Assembly: GCA_963834015.1 (NCBI GenBank)
Contig: CAWIAG010000002.1
Location: 1,240,001 to 1,304,000, forward strand
Origin: FEN-1297 sp963834015
GTDB taxonomy: Bacteria > Bacteroidota > Ignavibacteria > Ignavibacteriales > Ignavibacteriaceae
Reading direction: 5' to 3'
DNA: 64,000 nt
The stretch's first letter is position 1; each line of letters begins with the position of its first letter. The notes under the pieces are model-generated. The model did not search any database. It was not told the DNA's origin and saw only the letters and a program-made list of their open reading frames with translations. Position numbers and translations under genes: made by a program. Positions 46,143 to 54,971 of the stretch are shown in pieces.

Positions 46143-46411
46143 TCAATTTAATTTAATAAAAAGCTTATCAGGTACATTTATATTAATTTTATATTATCAA
46201 ATTACCTATACAGTTCTTTCATTGCAATAGGTAAGTCTCACATTACTAAAAACTTTAACTATAATTACTCGCACACAGAATTTGATTTAAATTATTTAAA
46301 TGTTTTTTGCCTTATGTAAGAATTATTTTATTGCTCCACATTAAAAAGTGAAGGACTTTTTATTAAAGAAATTGTAATTTATTTTTAAATATTGAAAACC
46401 ATGAGATATAT

Positions 46412-46861
46412 ATGAGTAAATCTTACGACCCGAGAATGCATTCTGCAGAACATATTTTAAATCAAACAATGGTAAGATTGTTAAACAGCGGGCGCTCATT
46501 CAGTGCACATATAGAGAAGAAAAAATCAAAATGTGATTATCATTATATTAGGAATTTGACGCCTGAAGAAATCTCTATTATTGAAAACAAGGTAAATGAA
46601 GTTATAAAGGCAGATATGAATATATCTGAAGAATTTTTAGAGAGAGAGGAAGCTGAGCGGAGTTTTAGCCTGCAACGTCTACCGGATAATGCGGGAAACG
46701 AAATAAGAATCATTAAAATTGGAAATTACGATTCATGTCCATGCAGCGGTGTTCATGTTAAATCGACGAAGGAGATTGGCGGATTCAAAATAATTTCTTC
46801 AGATTTTAGTGGGAATATACTCAGGGTAAGATTTAAATTAACAGAGAAAGATGACCTTTAA
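46412..46861 (+). CDS. AlaX-type alanyl-tRNA editing domain protein
   Basis: Free-standing 149-aa homologue of the alanyl-tRNA synthetase second-additional (editing) domain, which hydrolyses mischarged tRNA-Ala. Zinc ligands are His10 and His14 in HSAEHIL, and Cys111 and His115 in CPCSGVHV, completing the HxxxH and CxxxH pattern. The protein is shorter than AlaXp type II. It is convergent with the kinase gene (6 nt between stops) and divergent from the radical SAM gene. Confidence 0.87.
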   Translation: MSKSYDPRMHSAEHILNQTMVRLLNSGRSFSAHIEKKKSKCDYHYIRNLTPEEISIIENKVNEVIKADMNISEEFLEREEAERSFSLQRLPDNAGNEIRIIKIGNYDSCPCSGVHVKSTKEIGGFKIISSDFSGNILRVRFKLTEKDDL

Positions 46862-46867
46862 TACGGA

Positions 46868-48754
46868 TTAAAAGGTACCATCAAATGCTTCGTTTAGAGC
46901 CGGAAATTTTAGTTTAATGGTGGTACCATTATTTTTTGAACTAATAATATCGAATTTGCCACCAAAAATAGTAGTTAATCGGTAAGCTACCGTAAGGCCC
47001 AGCCCGGCCCCTTCATAATTCCGGACATAGGCTTCTTCTTCCTGCACAAAAGGCTCAAGCAATTGTTTTAAACGGTTTGTATCCATTCCGGAGCCGGTAT
47101 CAGAAATAATTATTTCGGCTTCCTTATTAAATAATCTTGAATGTATTTTAATTTCGCCGTCCTCCGTATACTTTAAGGCATTATCCACTAGAGAATAAAT
47201 GATCATTTCAAATTTTGACCAATCAACCTTTATATTGAGTTCATCATTTTCTAATTCTAATAAAAAATTTAATTTCTTTTTTGCAGCATATTCGGACATT
47301 TTATTATAAACAGATCTAAGCACTTGGTTGCAATTTAATTCAACAATATCAAGTTCCAATTCACCAGATTCAATTTGAGATACTTCAACAATATTAGTAA
47401 ACAAGTGCAAAACCCTGCTTAAAACATCTTTAAATGCTAGTACCAGATCAAGTATAGTATTATAATCTTTTTCTGCGACACAATCATCTATTATTTCCGA
47501 ATAACCAGCCAAAGCATTAAACGGTGTTCTAATTTCATGAGACATATTTTCCAGCAATGCAGTTTTGAGTTTATTTAAGTTTATTTCTTTGGCATATGCT
47601 TTTTTTAACTGTTCCTGATACAATATTTGATCTGTAATATCCTTCATGTTGACTATATATATTTTTTCATCTTCAACCCTGTCATCAATAAAAGAAATAC
47701 TTACACTATATTCGCGTTCCTTTAAATCACTGTACCGAAATGAAATATTAACATCATTTATATTATTAAATGCTTTTATGGAATTTTCTAATATTTTAAA
47801 TAATTTATTTTCAATTAAAGAAGCCACAGGTTTTTTTTCAGACTTATATTTATCAATTAAGAACGTCTTGCAAAAATTGTCGTTTGCATTTTCAAATAAC
47901 ATCTCTTCATTCTGTTCTTTAAAAATAAACAACAAGTCGGAGATATTATTAATTATGGATTTTAACCTTCTTTCCGATTTTTTAATTATTTGATTTTTCA
48001 TCACAAAATTAGTGATGTCGTTAGCAGTAAGAATAAATCTTAGATTATCCTCTCCGGCCCTGAATATTGGATTCAACTTAAGTTCGAAATAAAGATTACT
48101 CTTATTAAGATCGGAAAAAGAAATCGTTTTAGTCCAGGCTTTAAAATTTTCAATACATTGTTCAAGATGCCGTTTTTCTTCTATTGTAAGATAAAGAGAA
48201 AGAACATCAGGAAGAGAATTATTATATATGCTTTCTATATCCCTTTTTAATATAAATTCAAATGAACTGGTAGTATATGATATGTTGCCTTCACTGTCAG
48301 TAACCAGCACAGGGATGTATCCAAGGTCTAACGCGGTATGAAGATTATTTATTTTTTCTTCAAGTTTTGCTTTTTCTTCTAACGAATTAAATATCAATAC
48401 AAAGTATTCGCGTTGTTCAATAAAGATTCTTTCAATATCCACATTAAAGTTGTAGTTTTTAAGGTTCTGATCTTCTGCAAAGAATAAATCGAAATGAAAA
48501 TTATTAAAATTGCTTCCGGTAACGGCAAACAAAAGATAGTTGATATCCGGTTCGGAACTAAGCTTAAAAAAAGTGTCATTATCCAGTATATTAAAGGTAT
48601 TTTTAAAAGAAGAATTTGAAAATATTATTTGCCGCTCCGAATCAATAATAATTAGTGGATTACCATCCGGGAATTTATAAAACGACTCAAACTCGGTAAG
48701 AGAGATGTAATTTTTATACTCAACAGCATTAGACTGGTTCATTTTATTTGGCAT
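46868..48754 (-). CDS. PAS-domain sensor histidine kinase
   Basis: Soluble histidine kinase of 628 aa, without obvious membrane helices. Three PAS-like regions (about 15-120, 130-255 and 265-380) precede HisKA with LLENMSHEIRTPFNALAGYS and the ATPase domain with SLVDNALKYTEDGEIKIHSR, IISDTGSGMDTNRLKQLLEP and YEGAGLGLTVAYRL. Starts 11 nt inside the end of the upstream gene (48744-49403), so translationally coupled. Lies at the distal end of the motility operon together with three receiver proteins, and may feed phosphate to them. The sensed signal is unknown. Confidence 0.9.
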   Translation of the reverse strand: MPNKMNQSNAVEYKNYISLTEFESFYKFPDGNPLIIIDSERQIIFSNSSFKNTFNILDNDTFFKLSSEPDINYLLFAVTGSNFNNFHFDLFFAEDQNLKNYNFNVDIERIFIEQREYFVLIFNSLEEKAKLEEKINNLHTALDLGYIPVLVTDSEGNISYTTSSFEFILKRDIESIYNNSLPDVLSLYLTIEEKRHLEQCIENFKAWTKTISFSDLNKSNLYFELKLNPIFRAGEDNLRFILTANDITNFVMKNQIIKKSERRLKSIINNISDLLFIFKEQNEEMLFENANDNFCKTFLIDKYKSEKKPVASLIENKLFKILENSIKAFNNINDVNISFRYSDLKEREYSVSISFIDDRVEDEKIYIVNMKDITDQILYQEQLKKAYAKEINLNKLKTALLENMSHEIRTPFNALAGYSEIIDDCVAEKDYNTILDLVLAFKDVLSRVLHLFTNIVEVSQIESGELELDIVELNCNQVLRSVYNKMSEYAAKKKLNFLLELENDELNIKVDWSKFEMIIYSLVDNALKYTEDGEIKIHSRLFNKEAEIIISDTGSGMDTNRLKQLLEPFVQEEEAYVRNYEGAGLGLTVAYRLTTIFGGKFDIISSKNNGTTIKLKFPALNEAFDGTF

Positions 48755-49403
48755 TTATTAATCTGATACTTTTTACATTTACAATTTTACTTTTATTTAA
48801 TTTTCTAATATCCTTTTTATCTATTCTTATGCCTTCAAGTTTTTCAAGAAAAATAAATAGTTGATTATTTAAATACTCAAATTCCTCTTCAATTCCCGCT
48901 GAAATTCCATTAATAATTTCCTCAATTAAATATTGGTCGTTTTGGTTTAATTCCTTAAAATTTTTTTGATTGAAAATTCTTTGAAAAAAAACATTTAAAG
49001 CAGACAGATTTATTAATTCAAGATCTTTTCCATACTCTGTATTATCAATATTAACGGAAATATCGGATATAATCTTGCCATTGTAATTTAGTTGATTGCC
49101 TTCTTTAATAACATGATAATTTAAATCATCAGCAGATTCTATGCTGATAAGATCAATAGTCGTTTGGAATTCAATATCTGAGAGTACAAAGTCAAGAAAT
49201 AATTTTTCCTTTGCAATATGTTTGAACTCCTTTAATTTCCATCGTACAAGGTTTAGAAACTGGAGGGCTGGGGAAATATTGACTGAATCATGAGCATAAG
49301 TTTGGCGTACATATGCTGAAGCAATGCCACCAGAAAAACCCATGGGTCTGCTGGCTTTACTAAATTCACTCCCAGAGCTAATATTTTCAATTTTATTAAG
49401 CAT
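48744..49403 (-). CDS. hypothetical protein of the motility operon
   Basis: Not recognised. 219 aa, no signal peptide or membrane segment, rich in Glu/Asn/Lys and mainly helical after a Ser/Gly-rich start (MLNKIENISSGSEF). The ends of the protein are basic. It overlaps the downstream kinase gene by 11 nt and follows the receiver-DHp gene by 74 nt, so it belongs to the motility signalling run. A regulatory or scaffolding role for the kinase is plausible by position only. Confidence 0.65.
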   Translation of the reverse strand: MLNKIENISSGSEFSKASRPMGFSGGIASAYVRQTYAHDSVNISPALQFLNLVRWKLKEFKHIAKEKLFLDFVLSDIEFQTTIDLISIESADDLNYHVIKEGNQLNYNGKIISDISVNIDNTEYGKDLELINLSALNVFFQRIFNQKNFKELNQNDQYLIEEIINGISAGIEEEFEYLNNQLFIFLEKLEGIRIDKKDIRKLNKSKIVNVKSIRLINAK

Positions 49404-49477
49404 ACCTATTTCCTCAACTTATAATCGAAAAAATAGGCAAAAAATTAAGTTATTAACTAGTTTAAATAATGGACTGG

Positions 49478-50128
49478 TTAGTCTAATTTTATCATTTTGC
49501 TATCGTTTGAATAATCTATTATTTCGGGATTTTTTAGATGCGCGAGGTCATTGGCTAATACTTTAATACGCTCTATTGACTGGTTAATAACCTGGAAATC
49601 TTCTTTAAATGATTGATTGCCCACATCCTTCAAATCATCTTCTATATTTTTAACTGTCATTACCAGGCTACTAAGTGGATTGTTGATTTTGTGCCCTATA
49701 GTACAAGCCATTTCAACAATGGCTTTGTCATGTTCAATATTTTTTAATTCATTTTGTAAATTATGAATTCTTATTCCGGACCTAATTCTTGCAAGAAGTT
49801 CCTGGTTTTGTACAGGTTTTACCAAGAAGTCATCCGCACCAACGTCTAATCCCGTAACGCGATCTTTTAAGGAAGCTCTGGCTGTTAAAATTATAAAATA
49901 TACTAGTTTGAATTTTTCGTTCTTTTTTACAATGTTACAGAGTTCTAGGCCATCCATGATTGGCATAGTCCAATCTGCAATTATCACATCCGGAATATCC
50001 TTATTTAATACGTCAAGAGCTTCCTGCCCATTAGTTGATGTGAAAACTTCATAATCATTCTTGGTCAAAAGCTTATTTAAAATAAAGAGAGTATCTTTTT
50101 CATCTTCTACAATTAATACTTTATTCAT
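49478..50128 (-). CDS. response regulator fused to a DHp-like domain, without ATPase
   Basis: A 216-aa protein. Residues 1-120 form a receiver with Asp52 in IIADWTMPIMDG and the Lys loop FLVKPV. The C-terminal 95 residues start with IHNLQNELKNIEHDKAIVEM and CTIGHKINNPLSSLVMTVKN, which matches the histidine-kinase dimerisation helix, with His146 in the phosphorylation position. No ATPase domain follows. Such receiver-DHp proteins can act as phosphotransfer hubs or inhibit kinases. Two nt separate it from the upstream receiver gene. Confidence 0.85.
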   Translation of the reverse strand: MNKVLIVEDEKDTLFILNKLLTKNDYEVFTSTNGQEALDVLNKDIPDVIIADWTMPIMDGLELCNIVKKNEKFKLVYFIILTARASLKDRVTGLDVGADDFLVKPVQNQELLARIRSGIRIHNLQNELKNIEHDKAIVEMACTIGHKINNPLSSLVMTVKNIEDDLKDVGNQSFKEDFQVINQSIERIKVLANDLAHLKNPEIIDYSNDSKMIKLD

Positions 50129-50130
50129 AA

Positions 50131-50523
50131 TTAATTTACAATAAGCTTATTTACTTTATTAATTAATAAATTAAAATCTACAATAGGTTTGGTGATGTAA
50201 TCTTCTGCCAGGCTTTCTTTGCAAAAATTTTCACCTTTAATAGACGGAGAATATGCCGTAACCAGCATTATTGGAATATTTGAATAATTTGTATTCTTTT
50301 TAATGTAACTGGATAATTTAATTCCGTCAATTTTTTCACCTTTAAGATACGTATTCTTTAAATTTATATCCATAATAATTAAACTAATGCTATCCACACC
50401 TAAGGCTTCAATAACTTTATCTCCATCTTCAATCACAATGGGATTAAAACCCGCTTTTTTAAAAATAAAAAGATAAAAATCCACAGTAAACGGGTCATCT
50501 TCAACGATAAGTAAATTTTTCAT
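50131..50523 (-). CDS. single-domain response regulator (CheY-like)
   Basis: A 130-aa stand-alone receiver: phospho-acceptor Asp52 in IIMDINLKN, acidic pair EDD near the start, and the C-terminal Lys loop DYITKPIVDFNLLI. An insertion-like NTYLKGEKIDGIKLSS follows the Asp loop. Its start overlaps the motB stop by ATGA, so it is translationally coupled to the motor gene. It could act at the flagellar switch like CheY or in the phosphorelay suggested by its neighbours. Confidence 0.87.
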   Translation of the reverse strand: MKNLLIVEDDPFTVDFYLFIFKKAGFNPIVIEDGDKVIEALGVDSISLIIMDINLKNTYLKGEKIDGIKLSSYIKKNTNYSNIPIMLVTAYSPSIKGENFCKESLAEDYITKPIVDFNLLINKVNKLIVN

Positions 50524-51290
50524 TCTTTGCTATCCGTATATTTAATAATAATACTTATTCTTCTATTGACAAAACTGTAAGGATCAGCTTTATTCCGCAG
50601 CATTCTATCAGCATATCCTCTTACTTGCTCAATACTTTCATCCTTAAGCTGATCGGATGTTAAGGCGCGTCTTGCAGAATTAGCCCGATCTGAGCTAAGG
50701 TCAAAATTTGTATATCCATTCGGACCATTGTTATATGGACGTGAATCTGTATGACCTTCCACAAGAATTTTATTGGGAATTTTCGCTAAATTATCTCCTA
50801 TTTTCTGCAGAAGCAGAAATGCCTCTTTAGTAAGCTTAGAAGTACCAATTTCAAAAAACAAATCTTTAGCAGAATCGACAATTTCAATTCTTAAACCTTC
50901 TTTTACAAATTCAATTTTTACCTGGCCTAATAGATTAGTAAAAGTTGGATTCTTAGAGAGCTCATTTATAATATCTTGCCCAATCTTCTTTAATAATTCC
51001 ATTTCTTTTTGATGAGCTACCTGGGCATCAAATATACCTTCAGATTTTGCGGAAACTGGTCCGCCATTAAGAACACCTTTACCGGTAGAAATACCAATTG
51101 GATCAGTAAAATAACTTGCAACTGCTTTTTGAACTTCTTTACTCTGACCCATTACCCATAGAACAATGAAGAGTGCCATCATTGCAGTAACAAAATCAGC
51201 ATAAGCAACTTTCCACGCACCTCCATGGGCGCCACCATGCTTTTTAATTTTCTTAACAATTCGGGGTGGCAGATCACTTCCACTGGACAT
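50520..51290 (-). CDS. motB: flagellar stator protein MotB (E. coli-like, H+ type)
   Basis: Stator component of 256 aa that with MotA couples ion flow to rotation. The single membrane helix (about 28-50) holds the essential Asp32 in KVAYADFVTAMMALF, the E. coli MotB arrangement. The plug segment and an OmpA-like peptidoglycan-binding domain (about 125-250) follow, with VEGHTDSRPYNNG and LSSDRANSARRALTSDQL. The second MotA/B pair nearby differs (MotS-like). Translationally coupled to the downstream receiver gene. Confidence 0.92.
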   Translation of the reverse strand: MSSGSDLPPRIVKKIKKHGGAHGGAWKVAYADFVTAMMALFIVLWVMGQSKEVQKAVASYFTDPIGISTGKGVLNGGPVSAKSEGIFDAQVAHQKEMELLKKIGQDIINELSKNPTFTNLLGQVKIEFVKEGLRIEIVDSAKDLFFEIGTSKLTKEAFLLLQKIGDNLAKIPNKILVEGHTDSRPYNNGPNGYTNFDLSSDRANSARRALTSDQLKDESIEQVRGYADRMLRNKADPYSFVNRRISIIIKYTDSKE

Positions 51291-51294
51291 AAAA

Positions 51295-52149
51295 TTATTT
51301 CTTCCCTCTTACATAATTTTCGAGTTCAGAAAATGTTGGTCGTTCATCTGTAAAAATAGTTCTTCTTGCAATTTCAACTGCAATAATAGGTGGATTACCT
51401 TTAGCATATGCAACAATGCAAGCTTTAATAGTATGAAAAACTCTAATTCTGTTTTCTATGTTATGTTCTATATTAGCGGCCAGGGGATTAACAAATCCAT
51501 ATGACAACAATACTCCAAGGAAAGTACCCACAAGAGCTGCTGCGACGTGTTCGCCCACAACTTCGGCGCCTTTATCAATAGATGCCATAGTTACGATAAT
51601 TCCAAGCACAGCGGCAACTATTCCTAAACCCGGCAATGAATCGCCAACTCTTGCAATTGTGGCCGCAATAGGTTTGGACTCAAGTTCAAAAGTTTCAATT
51701 TCAGTATCAATAAGTTCTTCCAACTCATGCGGCGGAACTCCTCCCGAGAGCATAACTTTCATTGTATCGGCAAAAAAATTTCTTGTCATTTCATTATTTA
51801 CAAATTTTTTATTTTGTGAGAGTATATTACTTTCTAGAGGATTCTCGACATGTTTTTCAATTGCAAGAAGCCCATCTCTTTGTGCAACTAAAAACAGTTC
51901 GTTAAAAGATTTCAATAAATCCAGATAGTCTTGTTTGTTATAGTGATTTGGGCTAATAGCTTTTGGAATTTCGGCTATAATTTGCTTAAGTAAAGAGAGA
52001 GGAGCTGATATTAATAAACTGCCAAATGCAGCACCGCAAATTGTAATAAATTCTGCATATTGAAGCAGGAGTAATAGATTACCACCGGCGAGAAGAAACC
52101 CGGTAATTACACCAACTATAACTATTGCAGCACCAACTAATACAAACAT
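51295..52149 (-). CDS. motA: flagellar stator protein MotA (E. coli-like)
   Basis: Inner-membrane stator subunit of 284 aa, four helices: two near the N-terminus (about 2-60) and two around residues 165-225 with DSLPGLGIVAAVLGIIVTM and EHVAAALVGTFLGVLLSYGF. Charged cytoplasmic loop residues that contact FliG lie between. The MPxGG-like GVPPHELEELIDTEIETFE block is typical of E. coli-type MotA. Four nt before motB. With its MotB partner it should be a proton-type stator. Confidence 0.92.
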   Translation of the reverse strand: MFVLVGAAIVIVGVITGFLLAGGNLLLLLQYAEFITICGAAFGSLLISAPLSLLKQIIAEIPKAISPNHYNKQDYLDLLKSFNELFLVAQRDGLLAIEKHVENPLESNILSQNKKFVNNEMTRNFFADTMKVMLSGGVPPHELEELIDTEIETFELESKPIAATIARVGDSLPGLGIVAAVLGIIVTMASIDKGAEVVGEHVAAALVGTFLGVLLSYGFVNPLAANIEHNIENRIRVFHTIKACIVAYAKGNPPIIAVEIARRTIFTDERPTFSELENYVRGKK

Positions 52150-52150
52150 A

Positions 52151-52879
52151 CTATCTTTCTTCTACTATATTTGATTCTTCAATTTCGCCAATAATTGAAA
52201 ATATCTGGTTACACATCATATTGATTTGATCCCAGCTAATTTTCGTCCCGTTTAATTGATCCTCGATAACTCCGCTAATAAAAGTCAATTTCGGATAGCC
52301 AATAGTACTACCCGCTCCCTTAAATTCATGTATGATATACTTTAAAGTTTCCTTATCTCGCGTACCTAGTGCATCCGACATAGCTTCTTTTTTCACTGAA
52401 GCACTTTTTAAAAAAATCGAGGCTAATTTCCTTTGAATATCATTAGATTCAGAAGTTGAAAATACTCTTCCTTTTTTAGCTTTCATTAAAAATTCCGGCC
52501 CGAGCATCTCGTTAATATTTTTTATAATGATCTCTTTTTGAAGCGGTTTAGACATAACTCTTTCAGCTCCTGCTTCAATAACACTCAAAACATTAGTTCT
52601 GTTGGTATTACCACTAATTATAATTACCGGAATTGATTTTAATCCTTCCAATACCTTTAGTACCTGCAACATTTTAACGCCGTCAAAATTAGGCATCATA
52701 AGATCCAGAAAAATTAATGATGGTTTATGTTCTGCAGCTGCTTGTATTCCTTCGTAGCCGTCTGAACAGGTTACAACGTCGAAATTGTAATCGCTAAAAA
52801 AATTTTTCAATGATCGCCTAATTACTTCCGAATCATCAACAACTAATATTGTATGCTTCTCTTCACTCATTTCTATCAA
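52151..52879 (-). CDS. receiver-Hpt response regulator
   Basis: A 242-aa two-domain phosphorelay protein. The receiver (about 10-130) has Asp59 in IFLDLMMPNFDG and RVMSKPL as the Lys loop. The C-terminal domain carries the histidine phosphotransfer motif at His184 in HEFKGAGSTIGYPKL (HxxKG). The start is uncertain: an ATG 9 nt downstream (52870) gives MSEEKHT; both overlap the csrA stop. The gap to motA is 1 nt. Probably transfers phosphate between kinases and receivers of the operon. Confidence 0.88.
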   Translation of the reverse strand: MIEMSEEKHTILVVDDSEVIRRSLKNFFSDYNFDVVTCSDGYEGIQAAAEHKPSLIFLDLMMPNFDGVKMLQVLKVLEGLKSIPVIIISGNTNRTNVLSVIEAGAERVMSKPLQKEIIIKNINEMLGPEFLMKAKKGRVFSTSESNDIQRKLASIFLKSASVKKEAMSDALGTRDKETLKYIIHEFKGAGSTIGYPKLTFISGVIEDQLNGTKISWDQINMMCNQIFSIIGEIEESNIVEER

Positions 52880-53120
52880 TAATCTTTCTTATTTTATTTA
52901 ATTCAAGTTTAGATAAATCAGCTGTTTTTTGCTTTGTTGAAAGTAATGCCTCAATTGTAGCTTGTTTTACTTTCTCGTAAATTTCACCTCTAAAAATTTC
53001 CACATTTTCAGGCGCCGTAATTCCCAACTTTACTTGACCATCAGAAATTGCAAGAACTTTTACAATGATCTCAGAACCAATTTTTATTTCTTCATTAAAT
53101 TTTCTTGTTAATATCAACAT
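52863..53120 (-). CDS. csrA: carbon storage regulator CsrA
   Basis: Post-transcriptional regulator that binds GGA motifs in mRNA leaders, 85 aa. The N-terminus MLILTRKFNEEIKIGSEIIV is the family consensus, followed by VKLGITAPENVEIFRGEIYE with the RNA-binding residues; a 25-residue tail exceeds the 61-aa E. coli protein, as often in FliW-linked CsrA. It is next to fliW, whose product sequesters CsrA so that flagellin translation follows hook completion. Overlaps the receiver-Hpt gene by 17 nt. Confidence 0.96.
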   Translation of the reverse strand: MLILTRKFNEEIKIGSEIIVKVLAISDGQVKLGITAPENVEIFRGEIYEKVKQATIEALLSTKQKTADLSKLELNKIRKIIDRNE

Positions 53121-53136
53121 AATTTATCCGTATTTA

Positions 53137-53517
53137 TTACCCATTAAAGAGGTTATATTTGACGGGGTATTTGTCGGAATCCAATATTTTCTGATAACCG
53201 CTTTTAGTAGTTTGATTGATATATACCGGTGCTTTAAGATTTACAGTAATTTTTAAAATATCATGATTCATAACCACAATACCAAACGCATCATGATCTT
53301 TTTCTCGCGGATAATAATCATCAATTAGTCTTAAACTTATCATAGGAAATCCAATTTCAGGTTCTTCAATTGAATTGAGCCAGAAAATATCATTATTGTT
53401 TACCTTAATGAGTAAATAATCCTTCAATTTTTCAAATCCTAAAATTCCCGATTCAAATTTAATAATAATATTACTATCAAATTCAATAACGCCAAATTGA
53501 TTAGTTCTAATTTTCAT
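53137..53517 (-). CDS. fliW: flagellar assembly factor FliW
   Basis: A 126-aa CsrA antagonist and flagellin-binding protein. Family blocks: FGVIEFDSNIIIKFESGILG at the N-terminus, DYLLIKVNNNDIFWLNSIEE and FGIVVMNHDILKITVNLKAP in the C-terminal half. It precedes csrA by 16 nt, the widespread FliW-CsrA pair in bacteria where CsrA represses flagellin. The flagellin gene itself is not in the window. Confidence 0.93.
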   Translation of the reverse strand: MKIRTNQFGVIEFDSNIIIKFESGILGFEKLKDYLLIKVNNNDIFWLNSIEEPEIGFPMISLRLIDDYYPREKDHDAFGIVVMNHDILKITVNLKAPVYINQTTKSGYQKILDSDKYPVKYNLFNG

Positions 53518-53523
53518 ATTTTA

Positions 53524-54369
53524 TCATTTTTTTATTATTACAATATCCACTCTTCTATTAGTTGCTCTTCCTTCTTGAGAGTCATTTGTTGCTATCGGCT
53601 TATATTCCGAATAACCAACAATAGATACCTTTTCAGGGTTCAGCCCTTCATTGTTAATTAAATAATAAGCAGTATTTAATGCTCTTGAAACCGATAAATG
53701 CCAGTTAGAAGGGAAAGTTGATGTATTAATAGGTACATTATCCGTATGACCTTCAATTCTTATATCGTTCGGTAATTCTTTCAATATTTCAGCCAGTCTG
53801 TTAAGTACAGTAACTGAATAACTGGCAAGTTCTGCACTACCTGAAGGAAAAAGAATATCATCTAAAATATGTATTGTTACACCTCTTTCATTTTCTTCCA
53901 GGCGAATCGACTTATTATAATGATATTGATCTATTAATTGATTCAACTCAGACTTCAAATGGCTGCCATTATTAGGAACTAATTCAGTTCCCGGGTTTTT
54001 AATACTGACAACTTTACCATGACTTCCGAAAACATCACCCATTGCAGTTATCATTTTTTCATATTTATTACTATCAATTTTAGAAATAGCATACAAAATG
54101 ATAAACAAACCTAATAACAGAGTAATTAAATCTGAATAGGTAATTAAATATCTGTCTTTTTCGCCACTTTCGGAAAAAGGTGATTCTTCACCATCTAAGA
54201 AATCATCATTCTTAATTGTTCTTTTTGCGGAAGCAGGCTTAACAGCCTTGCCTTCACTATCGATGGAATCTCCCCACTCTGAAGAGCCAAAATGCCTTCC
54301 AGGGAAATCTCCATCATATGTTTTTCTTCTAAGTGGCATTTCTTTAATTTGTCGCCTATTGGCAGCCAT
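53524..54369 (-). CDS. flagellar stator protein MotB/MotS-like; start overlaps motA frame
   Basis: Stator component with the membrane helix DRYLITYSDLITLLLGLFII, carrying essential Asp80, and an OmpA-like domain (about 155-275) with IEGHTDNVPINTSTFPSN and LSVSRALNTAYYLI. The TYSDLITLLL form is nearer to MotS, the Na+-type partner of MotP, than to E. coli MotB. The ATG-started frame begins 175 nt inside the preceding motA gene; the next in-frame ATG (residue 11) still overlaps by 145 nt and neither has a Shine-Dalgarno. No ATG, GTG or TTG occurs between the motA stop and the membrane helix. The true start is uncertain, but the helix and periplasmic domain are certain. Confidence 0.82.
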   Translation of the reverse strand: MAANRRQIKEMPLRRKTYDGDFPGRHFGSSEWGDSIDSEGKAVKPASAKRTIKNDDFLDGEESPFSESGEKDRYLITYSDLITLLLGLFIILYAISKIDSNKYEKMITAMGDVFGSHGKVVSIKNPGTELVPNNGSHLKSELNQLIDQYHYNKSIRLEENERGVTIHILDDILFPSGSAELASYSVTVLNRLAEILKELPNDIRIEGHTDNVPINTSTFPSNWHLSVSRALNTAYYLINNEGLNPEKVSIVGYSEYKPIATNDSQEGRATNRRVDIVIIKK

Positions 54370-54971
54370 AATATATTTGCGCTAAAAACGCCCCATAATG
54401 TTGCTATAAAAGCAGTTGCTATATTTTTAATTAATGAATTCGGATCACCACCTGCGTGAGCTAACGTCATTATTAAACCCATGACAGTACCTATTATGCC
54501 CATTGTAGGAGCATATCCGCCCATTTTAGTAAAAATAAAAATATTCGAATAATGTCTTTCCTGCATGGCTCTTATTTCTAGTGCAGCCAAATTTTGAATT
54601 GATTCTGCATCTGAACCATCAATTACATATTTTATTAATTTCTTAGGAAAAAAATATTCGAGCCTATCAAGCTTTTTTTCTACGGACAACAGTCCGTCCT
54701 TTCTAGACATTATCGAAAGATCTACCAAATTATTGATTAAACCCCTTACATTGTATTTTTTAGGGAAATAGGCTAGTGAAATCAATTTAATAATTTTCTT
54801 AAATTTATCTAACCCAAATCCTATAATAATTGCGGCAAATGTCCCTCCAAAAACAACAATTATCGGAGGTATGAGGAATAATGCACTAAAAGCCCCTCCT
54901 TCCCAGAAGAAGGCGCCAAAAATTGAAAATATCCCTAATAAGAGACCACCTATAGTTGATAATTTACCCAT
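54195..54971 (-). CDS. flagellar stator protein MotA/MotP-like
   Basis: Inner-membrane stator subunit of 258 aa with four helices: FLIPPIIVVFGGTFAAIIIG at the N-terminal side and GGYAPTMGIIGTVMGLIMTL and ATAFIATLWGVFSANILWLP in the C-terminal half, a cytoplasmic loop between, and the end LEEKHMMEISLEGILALQSG / LSLLPQKEQ, the MotP/MotA tail block. The tail is family-conserved up to the stop at 54195, so this frame is certainly coding where it overlaps the next gene. Its sequence is closer to MotP than to the second MotA in the window. One nt after flgL. Confidence 0.88.
   Translation of the reverse strand: MGKLSTIGGLLLGIFSIFGAFFWEGGAFSALFLIPPIIVVFGGTFAAIIIGFGLDKFKKIIKLISLAYFPKKYNVRGLINNLVDLSIMSRKDGLLSVEKKLDRLEYFFPKKLIKYVIDGSDAESIQNLAALEIRAMQERHYSNIFIFTKMGGYAPTMGIIGTVMGLIMTLAHAGGDPNSLIKNIATAFIATLWGVFSANILWLPIGDKLKKCHLEEKHMMEISLEGILALQSGEIPSIVKARLLSLLPQKEQLRMMIS

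Noticed and set aside
51458..51928. 156-codon open frame on the plus strand opposite motA
   Set aside because: The minus strand encodes a clear MotA; the plus frame has the Ser/Thr/Pro-rich composition of an antisense shadow.
54180..54240. programmed frameshift joining motA to motB at an A-run (CAAAAAG)
   Set aside because: The A-run is not in the register of a canonical slippery heptamer for the motA frame and no stem follows, so overlap with an unusual start is the simpler reading.
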